Source: Campylorhamphus procurvoides (taxonomy: Eukaryota > Chordata > Aves > Passeriformes > Dendrocolaptidae). Taken from it: a DNA stretch of 64,000 nucleotides. Below are positions 51,001 through 63,200 of the stretch, piece by piece (position 1 is the first letter of the stretch; each line of letters opens with the position of its first letter). Under the pieces are notes generated by a model. The model saw nothing but the letters and a program-made list of their open reading frames with translations, was not told the DNA's origin and made no database searches. The stretch lies in the NCBI GenBank assembly GCA_013396655.1, contig WBMV01000268.1, positions 558,001 through 622,000 of the forward strand, in the 5' to 3' direction. A program made the translations under genes and the position numbers.

Positions 51001-53574
51001 AAAACCAGCAAAACTTTTTTCTACTAAACATGGTTTCCTCAGAAGATGTTTGCTTTGTGCCATGAGGGTTGGCCAGCTTTGATCTCTGTGAGCAGATTTC
51101 AGGTGCTGCACTTGTCCATAATGGCTCCCAGGGCAGAGCTTTGCTGGGATACCTGGAGCTGTACTAAACTGGGCCAATTCTTCAGCACTTTTCAGTGTCC
51201 TACTCATCCAGCAAGTAGACAAACCGTGGTTTAGCTCCCAGCCACATCTTAAAGTGCTTAATGGGAGGTGTGGAACAGTAATGCCCCTTCCTCCACCTCA
51301 AGTCTTGCCTTGGGAGAGGCTTGTGGAAAGGTGGCTTTGTGGCTGTTTTGTGCTGGCAGGATACACTGCAGCTGGGACAAGGGCATGTTTGTGGTGTGTG
51401 CCCGATTCACCACATCTCAGAGGAACATAACTCAAAAATGTGCAAACTTTTCACTCTCATCAGTCATCTCATTTATGCTCACTGAGAACAGATTCTTGGC
51501 TGACTTCTTTTTTCCCTTAGCAGTTCTGAATGTTGCTTTGAAGATGAGAAGGGGGAAAACTCACCTTCAGGGAGAGGGACAAGCAGAGACATTTGCAAAT
51601 TAAAACGTGTGCACGTCAGCCACCACAGCAGTGACCTCTGTAAAGCTTTACAACACAACTTCTTATCTTGAACCTAAATTTCTCAGCCCTTCCAAAGGCT
51701 CCCAAGAGCATTCGTTTTTATGTCTCACAGGGCTCTACAGCAAAAACTAATGAAAGGAACAAACTGCTGTCACCAGCATAAGTTACAGGGTTACATTCAA
51801 GCCACAGATTCTGGAGGGAGCAGACTTACTCCATTTTCTGGTGCAAGTGCCATACCAAGCAGCAAGTCGAGACCACAGTGAGAAGGAATAGGAGCTAATA
51901 AATAGTGCACTAGACTAGGATTTGGCAGAGGGAGTTCATTCACCTTCCCCTTGAAGTAATCAGAAAAAGGAAATAGTTTCTATTAACTTCAGGGTGCTCA
52001 AATATTTCCATCTCAGCAAATACTCCTAAAATATTTCTCCTCCTTAGCAGTGCTTAACAGCTTACACACTGCCTGTCTCAGGCTAAGAACAACAGACATA
52101 ATCTTATAAGGAATCACACTTCTGGAAAAAAACAAACAACAAACTTCAGGACCACTACATCTTGGCTAAGGCTCATTTATCCATCTGCAACGGCTCTTAC
52201 CCTGTCCGATCTTCACTCCTGAACTGCCCATGTGCCATGCACTTGCAGTCAGAGAGAACAGGAGCTCTTAAATACGTTCACATCTTTATTTCTAATTCTC
52301 CAGGTTTTGCCTCCAGCAAGGCACTCAGGCCAGCACTGTCTCAGTCAGTTCTGTTAAAGCACGCAACTGACTGGGGACTGTGTTCCTACTGAACTCAAAA
52401 GCAGATGGGACAATCAGTGAATGCATGTGAAAGCAAAGCTGTTAACCAGTGCATTTGTTCACAGGGAGGGCAGTGTTCAGCCACTCCACCAAAATATGGC
52501 AGGCATATTAATTAGTGGTTACAAAATGCTCTAACTTTTCACAGACCTTTATAAATGCTGAGCATTTTAACAGGCAGGACAGCCATGCCTGAGAATTCAG
52601 TGTATTGTTAGAAACTGGCATTTCCTTCTCCGACAGTCCTTCCCGTCACAAAGTGTCTCATGGAACAAACAAGTGTCTATATGGTGATTGAACCAGTTGA
52701 GGAACTGGGTCAGAGATGGATGCCGGCTGGATCAGACCCATGGAGCAGATGAATGATTTAGTTAAGCAAAAACTAAGTCACCTGATGCCAGGCCCAGTGC
52801 TCCATCCACATCACCAGAGGTTACTGAATCAGGGGTATAAATAATCCCCCCAAGGAACTGATGTATCATGAAGGGCAAGGAGCCTCTGAAGCTAGGAGTA
52901 GTGGCATAAGGTACAGCACAAGTATATTACATATTTAGCTCTATCCCTGCTTCTCTGTCACAGGGGCAGTGGGTTGCCCAGACCGTTGTCTTCTGGTTAG
53001 CCTATTATGTTATTTCCCATGAAAATGCAGGTAAAGGTGTGTATATGGTTCAGTAGTAGAACAGAAATCTTGTTTTACATGGGCTGAGAGAATGTTTCTT
53101 ATACCCAAATGAGATTTTTGCATGCATCTGCATACTCACCCAGATACTGCCTCTGCCGTGCTCCATGCCTGAGTTTCATGCCTGGTTGCTCTGCGTAGCA
53201 GGCATATCATATGCACACAGTAACCTGGTACAAGAGCACATTCTGCAGGCCAAGTTTCAGGCAAAAATTCACCTACAAAACCTAAGTGTGCTGGTTGTTT
53301 CTTGCAGTGAATCGGGCTTTCATTAGGAATTAACATAAGCTGCAATGACTAATCTTATACTCTGTGCACTTGCTTCTTTTCTTTTCACAGTTCAACCACT
53401 TTCTTCCTTAATTCTAAAATGCTAAAGTCTTACATAGCATTCAGAGCATTATTTTCTGCTGGCTGTGCTTTGCTATGCTCTAAGCCTCTATCACAATGCA
53501 TGCAAAGGATAATGGCTGAATTTGTAATGCTTTTAACTAAAAAAATACTTTTCAAAACACAAAACATAAATTAT
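39061..53574. other. Intergenic DNA, ABCD2-proximal part (may include ABCD2 3'UTR)
   Basis: No recognisable exon or RNA gene was found. Open frames such as those at 41.0-42.0, 45.3-45.8 and 48.3-48.9 kb have no family resemblance and overlap others on the opposite strand. The first few kilobases below 53575 would be ABCD2 3'UTR if transcription runs past the stop-proximal poly(A) signal. Other minus-strand AATAAA candidates (plus-strand TTTATT) occur near 52287, 50056, 49548 and 49505. Sequence around 52.68-52.97 kb has a faint CR1-like phrase (ggctggatcagacccatgga) too weak to call. Confidence 0.6.
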
Positions 53575-53579
53575 TTATT
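53574..53579 (-). promoter_or_regulatory. AATAAA hexamer overlapping the ABCD2 stop codon
   Basis: On the minus strand the last Glu codon and the stop read GAATAAATAA, so a canonical poly(A) signal overlaps TAA. A GT-rich stretch (TGTTTTGTGTTTTG) follows about 10 bases later, where a downstream element would lie. It could give an almost UTR-less mRNA, or simply be a coincidence of AT-rich sequence with distal sites used instead. Confidence 0.4.
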
Positions 53580-53785
53580 CCTCTTTGTCCATTGTTTTAA
53601 GCACTGAGTCTTCTCCCAGGATTTTACACAGTTCATTCAGTCTCTGCTGCATTTTAGGAATTCCTGCAAGTTGGGATTCCAGTCTCTGTTTTTCCTCACT
53701 CAGTGATAAACGGATGGCAGTGTCCAACTGCTCGAAACGCCAGCCACCTTGTCCATCAAACTGCAGCAAGTGAGTGTGGTACTTC
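53575..53785 (-). CDS. ABCD2: ABCD2 last coding exon (exon 10)
   Basis: The exon begins after an acceptor ending CTGCAG at 53791-53786 and completes the Trp codon split with the previous exon (TG/G). It encodes 69 further residues, [14 protein letters not shown] to VLKTMDKEE, then TAA at 53577-53575. This is the C-terminal tail of the nucleotide-binding half of the peroxisomal very-long-chain acyl-CoA transporter ABCD2 (ALDRP), following the H-loop. The segment [20 protein letters not shown] is the conserved C-terminal coiled coil of this subfamily. It matches ABCD2 better than ABCD1 (which ends in a Pro-rich tail) or ABCD3. The last few residues are shorter than and different from the human ABCD2 end. 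The stop codon overlaps an AATAAA hexamer. Confidence 0.95.
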
Positions 53786-56332
53786 CTGCAGCAGAAATTA
53801 AAACATTAGTAATGGCTCAGGGAACAGAGGGTTCATTTTTGCACGCAAATTTGGATGTCTGTGTCTCTTCTCAGTGGTGCCTCTCAGGAATTGGAGAGTT
53901 GGCCAGTCCTGGATCACTGGGTAAGACTTTTTTCAATGACTCATCATCCTGGGACACTCGTGTGAGAGATTTGGCTATTTCAAAGCCTGTCACTGCGGCC
54001 TCCCTAGGCCATCCAGTGAAGTTCAGTGGCAGGGTGCCAGCTCTAAGCTCTGAGCACTGCCATGGGCTCCCAGCTGGGGCAGTCACTGCCCACATGGCTC
54101 GGCTCCTGAGGCCCTCACCTGCAGTGATGCTGGCAGGAGTGGGCAGCAGGGCCCTGGAGGGTCCCCTCATGGTCTGCTGTCCCTGGCCGAGGTGAGTGCC
54201 TCCCTCCTGGAAATGCTGTCTCTGGCTACAGGTGCCTTCACTGATACTTCATCAGATGCCTTTTTCTCTGGCAGATTGAACAGCAGCAACAGACAAGGTT
54301 CGCCTCTCCCTCAAGAATGCTAGTCCCAGTTTATTTTATTTTCCCTGCTTTCTGAGAGAAGTCTTATGCAGAACATACAGTGAGGCAGGCACAGTGTGCC
54401 TGATGCTACTGATAAAACTTGAGTTTGTTCAAATTACACCTCCGTTTGTTCCCCGCATCTTTTAAGGATGGCTAAAGGTAACTTCAGTCCTAAAACACAG
54501 TTTGATTTGCAAGGGGCCAAAATAAAAAGTCTGTGTAGGAGTCATAGATCTTTCAGTGAGTATCAGGGTGTGTGCATCGTAAATATTCAGAAATGTACAT
54601 ATGGAGTTTGTCAAGACCTGACAAGACATTTTTCAGGAGGTGCAAGTGGAAGAGCAGAGAGTTCCCTCAGAGCTGCAGGTATGACTATGTAATTTATCAC
54701 TATAAATTATAGGAGATGAGATGCATCATAAAACACTGATTATAAATCCCATCCAGGGAATGTGACAGTTTAATATACTCAATGGCATATGGGACATGGG
54801 ACACAAAAGAGATTCATCTCCAGACTTATATTCACCACTTACTGCATGTTATTCTTTGTGACCTAAAATGCTTAATCCATCCCTCTAATTTTCCCTCACC
54901 AAAGCCCAAAAAATCAGCAAGCTAAGAGCTGACTGAGATGTCCAGTGTCTTTGGTTTGGGAAAGTTTTAATTGCTATTTTGATTAAGAGAGCAAATACTC
55001 CCTGGTATAATCTTTAGGAAACGAAAACAGCATGTGAACACTTTTTTTTTCTCTGCAGTGCAGTCCCTGTGGAAGCATACCCAAGATAAAGGTATTTGAT
55101 GCTTATTTCTAAATACTCAGCATTTCTGTTTACTTCTCCAGAACCACAAAAATCACCAGATTTCTGATCATTTCAGTAACACTGTGGAGGTTACAAGAGC
55201 AATCCCAAGCCTTTCTGAATATCACTCATACTCAGAAACAAGAAATGTTGGTACGAAAATGAACTCTAAAGATCTGTCTCCAAAAGTCTTATGTGTAACC
55301 TCTTACCATCATCATTTACGGGTGTGATGCTCTCAAATATGTTTTCTTGAGAAGTGGTTTTAAAATAGTGTCAAACTTCAAAAAAACAGTCAATACTATT
55401 TTTCTTTATAATTGTAATTTAAATTATTTTAAAACCAGAAGTCTATGGGAACATTTTTTTCTACCAGCATCCTAATTTTTTCTTAACATTTAGGTCCTGA
55501 TCCAACAAAAGCCATTTCCACTGTCAACATCTACACAGAGGAAGGAGGAATGCTGGGGAAACCATCCTTTTTCAGAGAAGCAGACACTGATACAATTTCT
55601 TTTCTTTGAGGTAACAGACTGATAATGCATTTTTTTGTCATCAGTTTGAAAAAAGCAAGCAGTCTGACAGTAGTATCTAGTACAGAACAAATAGTCTCTG
55701 CTAAAGTTAGCTTACACCCCCTTGGTCTCATTTTGTCTTTTAAAGTATTTAGTTGTTTCATGTATTAACTACATTTATTTCCTTTGAGGGACTCTTTCAT
55801 ACTTAGTACTCCCTCCACTCAAATGATATTTCCCAGAATTCTAATATTTCTTATTTTAATAGATGATCAAATTTTGAAAGCTCACAAATGCTGCAGATAG
55901 AAAATACACAACTGAAGTTAAAACTCCGATGTATTATTCCTATGGAAGAACAAAGAATAGTTTAACCACTTGTCATATTTCCCATCTTCCTGCACTGGTA
56001 AACTTCCCTGGGACACCTCATGTATCTTGTCACTTTTACAGAATAACCTGGTGACATCTGTTGTGGCTGTGGTGTAGACTTACTAACTGCCTCTTAGACA
56101 CCTGCATGTTAATAACTTGAACACGTTAAAAATGTAAGAGGAAGGAATAAATAAGTTTCAAAGAATGAAAAAAAATCAATGCTAAATTAATTTACATCAC
56201 TATAGCTGCAGATGAGTTATATTAGAAAGTGCAGTAGATATTGATTAAACAATTGCCCAAGTAGAAAGAGCACAGGCAAATCCACTGCCTGTCAAAAAGC
56301 AAGGACCATGATAAAACCCTGAACATACTTAC
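53786..56332 (-). other. ABCD2: ABCD2 intron 9
   Basis: This intron of 2547 bases is bounded by the donor TTTG/GTAAGT at 56333/56332 and the acceptor CTGCAG/G at 53786/53785. It splits a Trp codon after its second base, as at the equivalent ABCD1 junction. Inside, 53.9-54.2 kb is GC-richer but without recognised coding content, and no mobile element was recognised. Confidence 0.9.
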
Positions 56333-56458
56333 CAAAGAGAAGGTCTGTGTGTTATGGAAAGTAGGGATATCCCAGCAGCTTTTGCAGCTTGGAATATCTT
56401 TCCTTCAACATCAATGCTTACAGCACTGGTACATTCATCCAGCAATGCATATTTCGGC
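56333..56458 (-). CDS. ABCD2: ABCD2 coding exon 9 (Walker B, D-loop, H-loop)
   Basis: This 126-base exon follows an acceptor ending TGAAAG and ends at a strong donor (TTTG/GTAAGT). It encodes [20 protein letters not shown], then [13 protein letters not shown] and SITHRPSLW. Visible elements are Walker B (ALLDE, with the catalytic Glu), the D-loop (SAVSID) and the switch/H-loop His in SITHR, so the ATPase site is intact. The first base completes a Lys codon (AA/G) from the previous exon and the last two begin a Trp codon. Length and phases equal those of the corresponding ABCD1 exon, as expected for close paralogues. The protein is a peroxisomal half-transporter that imports very-long-chain and polyunsaturated acyl-CoA for beta-oxidation. 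Confidence 0.97.
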
Positions 56459-57158
56459 CTTTCAAAAGCAGATAAAAACATTACTCTTCTGGGTTTTGGA
56501 CTGTATTCCCATGTTTAATTCAATATTTAATTGAAACAACAACAGAAAAGAGAGAGCTATTTTTGCCAGACAGCTGTCTCATTTACAGCTGGAGCCTGGC
56601 TAGCAACTGCATAAAGTTTCCATGCATTATTCAGGTGCAGAGACAGGAAAAATGGGGTTTATTTCCTGGTCTATCTGAGTACACATGATCTAACTTCTAT
56701 GTTCTAGTTTGACCTAGTGTTATTTTGTCCTAGCAAGTCGTGCAGTAGCTACAGCCAACTCAGAAGCTTTCTATCCACTGCCATGTATGGACCGGGCTGT
56801 CTTTTGTGCTTGCAGTCTCCAAAACCAAAAGGTTTTGGAGCTTGGCTATCAAACTCCAGGAGCTTCTGCAACAGTCCATCAGATTTCTGCAACATTTGTA
56901 GGAGGGAAGATGTCTGTGCCTGAGATGTGAAAGATCTGGAAAAGATAATGCTATGTTGCTTAAGAAGCGTTGCCCAAACTAAAGGCAGAGCTTGTATAAA
57001 TGACCAACAAGGTTTAGGGAGATCCTATGCAACCATCAGGCAGTGTTGCATATTGTAGGTGCAGAGTCTACTCTACTATTGCTCAAACCGTAACAGGAAA
57101 CCGGCAAAACTCTTCGTCATTTTCAAACGCTACTTAAGGAATGAATTGTAACACTTAC
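56459..57158 (-). other. ABCD2: ABCD2 intron 8
   Basis: This intron of 700 bases has the donor AA/GTAAGT at 57159/57158 and an acceptor TTTTGAAAG ending at 56459. It splits a Lys codon after its second base. No element or further exon was recognised in it. Open frames on the plus strand (56.35-56.92 kb) are shadows or chance. Confidence 0.93.
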
Positions 57159-57243
57159 TTGTGGTAAAACATCCGTGCCATGCCCATTCTTTGCTTTTCT
57201 CCTCCTGATAACACATCTTTCCAGTCCATGATGGCATCCCAAC
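57159..57243 (-). CDS. ABCD2: ABCD2 coding exon 8 (ABC signature)
   Basis: This 85-base exon begins after TTTTTTTAAAAAG and ends at AA/GTAAGT. It encodes [11 protein letters not shown], then the ABC signature loop LSGGEKQR and [10 protein letters not shown]; the first Gly and last Lys are split codons. LSGGEKQR is the C-loop that clamps ATP on the partner subunit, here of a peroxisomal ABCD homo- or heterodimer. The exon length of 85 and the phases match the ABCD1 exon carrying the same residues. Together with the next two exons it gives an uninterrupted reading frame with no defects, so the gene looks functional. The preceding exon, which should end in a QREG-type peptide, was not found up to position 64000. 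Confidence 0.96.
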
Positions 57244-60200
57244 CTTTTTAAAAAAATGCAAAATGAGTCAGGACAATATAAGTTTATGAAGGAAATGCTG
57301 CTTCACTTGCAACATCTCTGCAATCTGTAATTAAAATCACAAAGAGCATTTCCACTGCAGAAGAGACACCTCAGGGTTCTGAATCACATCTTCTGAAGTA
57401 CCTCAGTGCCTTTCCACTGGCAACCAACTGGAAAAATGTCCCTTGTGTCCTGTCAATTTTGAAAGTGGAGTTCAACTTTTTTGGTCATGTAGATATTGTC
57501 AAAAAACTTTACTTACCATCTCTTTGAAAAAACTCTTTGGCCTGTAACGAATATTTTTTTCTTTTTGTTTCATGGAAAAATTTGCTATTTTTTCTTGAAA
57601 GTTATGAGTGGAAATTTAAAAACAAATTAACATAACTAAAGTGGAAAAACCAAAAAGCAGTGCTGGACTGCATTCACTACTGTAGGCAAAGAAAACTGTC
57701 AGCAAACTCAACAGAAACACTGCTGTAGATGTAGGGATGCATCTGTGTGCTCAGACAAGCAGCAAAAAGACAGGAGGGAAAGTACTGTTCTATACACATT
57801 TCCCACTAACTTGATCCACAACTGCTCTAACAGGGGGTATCCTTATTTATTATTGTGCATGGCCTCTAAGCGATTTCTCTCTTTATCACTTTCAGATATA
57901 TGCAAAGGGAGCATGAGGCCTTTTATCTGTGATCTTATGGCAGACTGGGGTTCTCTGAGTACTCTGGTATGATTCATTCTCACTAATGACAAACTTCAAA
58001 TAACAAACAATCCTATTGAAATTAAGTTTTCAGTCAAACAAATCCAGATGGATTGAGTAGCAAAATAAATAAGTTTTGAAAAGGGAAAGTGTGGATGTAG
58101 CAAAAATCTGGTAAGACACTTCTCTCAACAGATCATCTATTCATGACACAAGCAGCTGGAGCAGGGCTGAGAGAAAAAGAGAACATTTTTCCAAATCAGC
58201 CCAGAAACACTAACTAAAAAGTTAAAAGCCCTTTTCTGCCACTGCCAAACTGAAAATAAACACTTGCCAGAAAAGACTATAAATAAGATAAAGCAAGGAG
58301 GGTAGGCTGTGTCATTTCTGGTACCTGAACAAAGGTGAGACAAGTGGGACTTACGAAGGCGCAGGGGGCTGGGGACTGTTCTACTTGTGCTTGGTGCTAC
58401 ACCAGGGCCTGGCAGGACTGGACAAAACCTCAGTGGAGCATCTGATGAGGGGTTGTGAGACCAAAATTAGGAACTGATAATTTCAGACTAAATTTCAAGA
58501 ATTTTCTCTGCATAAAATTTGAAAATATAATGTAATTACTTTTTAATAAATATGTATATGGTTAGATTTAAAAACCAGGCATGTACACATAAGAAAAACA
58601 TCACCTTTAGTGATCCTATAGTTTTTCCCTATTTTCCTTTCTTGTTTAAAGATCTTGGTGGGTGTCTTCTCAGGGGCACACACAGTGTGTGTTCTATCAG
58701 CTTTCTATCAGCAGAGTCCAGGCAAAGATGGAGCTGTGTAGTGATTCACTGAATCACCATTTGGATACACTCTGGTAAAGGGAACAGATATACAGAGGCT
58801 GCCATTGCTGAGCAGTCCCAGTGCTAGGACCTCACAGAGAGCTGGAGTGCTCTTCCACTGACACCTTCAGCTTCCAAAAAACACTGTAAAACACCCGGTG
58901 CACTCCGTTTTGGCAAAGGGTTCTAGCAAGGGGTGGGAACAGTCCTTCATGAAAACTATAGAAACAACTACACTTCTGAAGACAACATTCAAGCTACTGC
59001 TTATGTTTTGTTACTTTTAAGGTGAGAGTACAGACAAGCTCCAGGGACCTGGATCTGAGCTAGGGTGTGGGTGAGTGTGCATGCGTGCACATGTGCCTGG
59101 GGAAGGAAGCAGTGTCTGTGTTCATACAGTCTCTTCCTGATCAGCTGGTTTATAAAGGCTTATTAAAAGATAAAAAGAGAAAGAAGTTCAAGAAGAATCG
59201 CAGAATACACTGAATTGAAAGGGACCCACAAGGATCATCGAGTCCAATTCTTAGCTCTGCACAGGACCATCCTCAAGAGTCAGACTACGGGCCTTAGAGT
59301 ACATGGTGTGGCATGAAGAAGCATCCCCTTGTCAGCAAAATCATTCTATTATTTTCTCTAAAGATGTAAGATTTAGCCTTTGTTTACCAGGATAGAATCC
59401 TATGGTCATCCTATGGTCGCTTCAACTTACATTCTAACTGAACATAAGATGTACGTCTTGTCTCTTCCTGCCTAGCTCGCTCCCGGAACTTTTCTATTTC
59501 CCCTCTGGAATGCCTCAAACAACAGATAAGGAAGGATGCATTTTTATACTACTCCTTTTAAAAATTATTTTCTAATGTCTGAACAATTTCCTCTGAACAC
59601 TTAGGCATTTTAAGTCATACTAAACTGACTCCCCACTGTGCACAAACAATAGTGTACTACTTGTCTCCTGTTTCTTCCTGCTGACATGGTCAGTGAAGGT
59701 CAGTAGTGTTCTGACAATATCAGCCAAGTCAGTGGCTTAGGTCACCCATAGCTACATCAGCTTCACAAATGAAGAAATGAAATGGCTTGCCCATGAACAC
59801 AGCACAAATATCTAAGTAGCTGCAAATACAACCGTGGCTTTCAGAGTACAAATTCCTTGCCCAGCTTCTTGTTACAAATAGCCTTGATGTAGATGTGATG
59901 AACACTGGATATCATAGAAATGCCTTTTGCAGCCAGTAAGACAAAGAGCACATATAATGTGCTGGGGCACAGTAACTGCAACAGAAGTACATACAGATGT
60001 CAGCAGAAACTAGTGATAGCCTCACGATAGCAGCATTTCATTTTCCTGCATGGCTTCTTTTGTAATTCCTTTAACCTCAGTTTTCTGAAGGAAAACACAA
60101 GCTATATCTGGCAACAAAAAGAGGTTTACACCTGGGGTCTGTAGCCCTCTGTATCCTTCATCCTTGTCAATCCAAGGATTTCATGCAAGACAGAGCACTC

Positions 60201-63200
60201 AGCTGCCAGAAAAAGATACACTTAAAAATTCCTTTCTCCAGATTTACATTGCAATGCACCTTATCAGACATGGACTGGAGCCTTATGTGACAGAAGAAAG
60301 GCTAGCACAGCAGACTACAGCCAGAGAGTCCATCCCTGGAGAGTTTTTGGGCTCGGAAGCCTCTTGCCCAGCATATGTTCCTGTGCCCTTTTCTAAATGA
60401 AAGCGAGCTCAGGCGCTTTGCAGGATGAATATGCAAGGGCAACCCAGAACTGAGGAAGGAACAAAGAAACCATCAATCGCATGAGCCCCAGCTCAGCGTG
60501 ACACTGCAGGGATTTGTGTCTCTGGATAAGCTGGCAGCACACTCCAGAATTCCTGCTGGTACCAGTAACAAAAGCAAATCCAGGGCTAAAACAATCAGAT
60601 GAAAAAATCTCAAAGAGAGGAAATGGGCTTGTCTGTGTGTTTATACATGGCCTAGCACAAAGGTTCCCTGGACAAGACCCAAAGATATGACAAGTGTGCA
60701 AAATAATGAGGAATAATTATAATCTGGGGTGCTGAGAAACCATAAACAGGTTGAACTTGTTCAGTAATGTCATCAGCCCCAGCCGGACAGGCCCGGTCAC
60801 GCGTTCACAGTGCTGCTACACGTACTCATGGCTCCTCTCTGTGACAGGCTGTCGGCAGCCTGAGGCTGCATCACAACTGACACTTGCTAAATATACTCAG
60901 ATTTTCAAAGCAGGGCAAAAGAAGTCCCCATATGTATATCTACTGCACAGCTCCATGCTATTACTCCCGATTTCTAGACATGCTTTTCCATCATCTGTGC
61001 TGAATACAAGCTTCTCTGCTACTTTGATCTTGTATGAAATTATGGTTCTGGTAGAACTAGGAACTTTGCAGGTGTTGATGGGGCACCTTACTGATAATAT
61101 AAAGGTAACTAACAAAACATCATACCTCTAATATCCAGCAGGTGAGAAAAACATTAGTGTGGGCCTCTGTAGGAAAGGAACTCTGCCCCCAGCAGCAAAA
61201 GCGGGTACTGCCAACAGCCACTGCACTGGGTTCTTCGAGGGCTGGGGCTCAGGGAAATCCACAGCAGTGGTGGTGGGGAGGGGCATTGTTGTTTTGGTGG
61301 ATTTGATGTATTCTGGTGATACTAACTGAAAGAAATTTCACGAGAACATGGAAGGTAGGTGCCAAACGGGGCTATTTATTCTTGTCACCATTGTATTCAC
61401 TTCTAACTGGGTCAAACCTTATTGCCAGAAAAAGAGGAATTTCTGTCATTGGCTGCAACAAGAACAACATCAGGCTCCTGGTGGCTACTTTATACTTAGA
61501 ACATGGGGACCCTTGTACTGATGCAATGTGGAAGTAATTCAGCTAAAGAGTAAAGTCACGCCAGGATAAATAATTTGAATCAGAGTTGTGTATTTCTGGC
61601 TCCATCTGGCTTTTTCTTAACTGCCTACAAAGAGCAGAACACAAAACTGCAAAGCATCAGATTATACACACATGACTTTCATGGTCAATTAAAGCACAAG
61701 AGGGTCGTGCCCTAAGGTCTGTTGCCTGGTTGAGGCTTAATGCTGCAGGGGATAGAGGAAAAGGGAAGAGACAGAAGCAAGGCTCTGAGGGAGAAGAGAA
61801 ATAAATACTGAAGAATTATATTAGATTTCTATAACTTAATTATTGACTGATAGTTAACTCCATTCTTAGAACAGTTAAGGAAATGGTTCAAAATAGCATG
61901 GACATATCCCATATATCCACTAAAAATGTGGGGTTTTTTTTCTTTCAGATGCAGTACATTTTCACCAAAAGTATATATAATATATAAATAGAAACTTTCT
62001 GGGAATTTTTCAGCAAAAATGTTTTCTATTGTAAAATGCCGGTGTTTGCCAAGCATCAAAGCAGTTTGCAAAAAGGACAAAGATGGTTTGTGGCAAATCC
62101 TTTGCTCTAAGAGCTTTATATGGGATTTTTCACCATTTCACAAAGAATAAAGTTTCATTTTCAGTAAAAATAATTTTCATTTTTAAATACTATTTTAATT
62201 AATAGAATAAAATAAAAATTGGAATTAAAAATATTTATGTATAAATAAAAATTTGCAATTGTTTACTTTCAACAAGTATTTCTGTCTGGCTGGTTCAAAA
62301 AACACCAGAACGTGAGTTTTTGTCCCACATTGCAACAGCATGAAAAAATATGCAAGCATACAAACCCCACATTCATAAGTCAAATCATATGTCCCGGATC
62401 TCCACTCTCCACCTACCTTGGCACTTGTCTCCTGCCAATGCTACTGGAGAAAAGGGAACAAGTAAGTATATTATGGTCTAAAAACTTCTGGTATGTGGTA
62501 ATCTCTCTCCCCATTTTCCGGCTTTGCTCACTTCTGTCATTTTAGATCACGAAGTACCTAAGACACTTTTTTCCCCCAACATTTGCTTGTGTGAACTTTT
62601 GCACAGTACGCCCTTATCCTGAGTTTCAACAGAGCACCAGTGAACACTAACAGTGTCCTTCAGAATTTATTTAATAGATTATGTGTGTTGTGCATGAGCA
62701 GTCAGACAGGCAGAAGAGCAAGAATGGGCTCAGAAGAAATACTTTCTTTGGTAGAGGAAGCAGAGCGAGACTCATCCAAACCTGGGGTTTCAGCTTGGCA
62801 ATACAGAACAGTGACTCTGGCCAAGGCATCTTGTACGTGGAGCACAGGAACTGCCCCATCATCAGTTACACACTCCAGCAGGGTCAGAAACCACAACGAT
62901 GTGCATTCAGAGACTGCCAGGGGGATGGTTTTGGCCACTGAGGGTCAACGTGTTGTTCAGTACATCTACAAGTACCAGCACACAGTGAATGCACACTCCA
63001 CAGTGACTTCTTGCCACTGACAATTTAACTGCTCTTCCTTTTCTAGCTCCCCATTCCAACACTTCTGTTTGTTCTTCTGTAATCTGGGCCCTTCACTTAC
63101 TTGCTCAGGAATACTAACAGGAATAGTTATAATGTCAGTGCAGGGAGTAGAGGCCTTCTCTGCAATTATTCCAGTCACTGAGTTTAACTCTCTGCCCACT

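Noticed and set aside
52671..52970. Possible CR1/L3 fragment with a 'ggctggatcagacccatgga' phrase.
   Set aside because: Only about 20 bases resemble the family and the flanks do not follow any consensus I know.
57516..57540. A 25-base minus-strand segment flanked by ACAG and GGTAAGT that would read FFQRDG directly before ABCD2 exon 8, resembling the expected QREGG end of the previous exon.
   Set aside because: The expected exon is about 146 bases and highly conserved. Sequence upstream of these few codons is A-rich and unlike the family, and the join would lose one residue. Most likely coincidence.
62640..63020. Plus-strand open frame of 126 codons with overlapping open frames on the other strand.
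   Set aside because: No recognisable domain, no splice context, and several frames open at once, as in GC-richer non-coding DNA within the ABCD2 intron.
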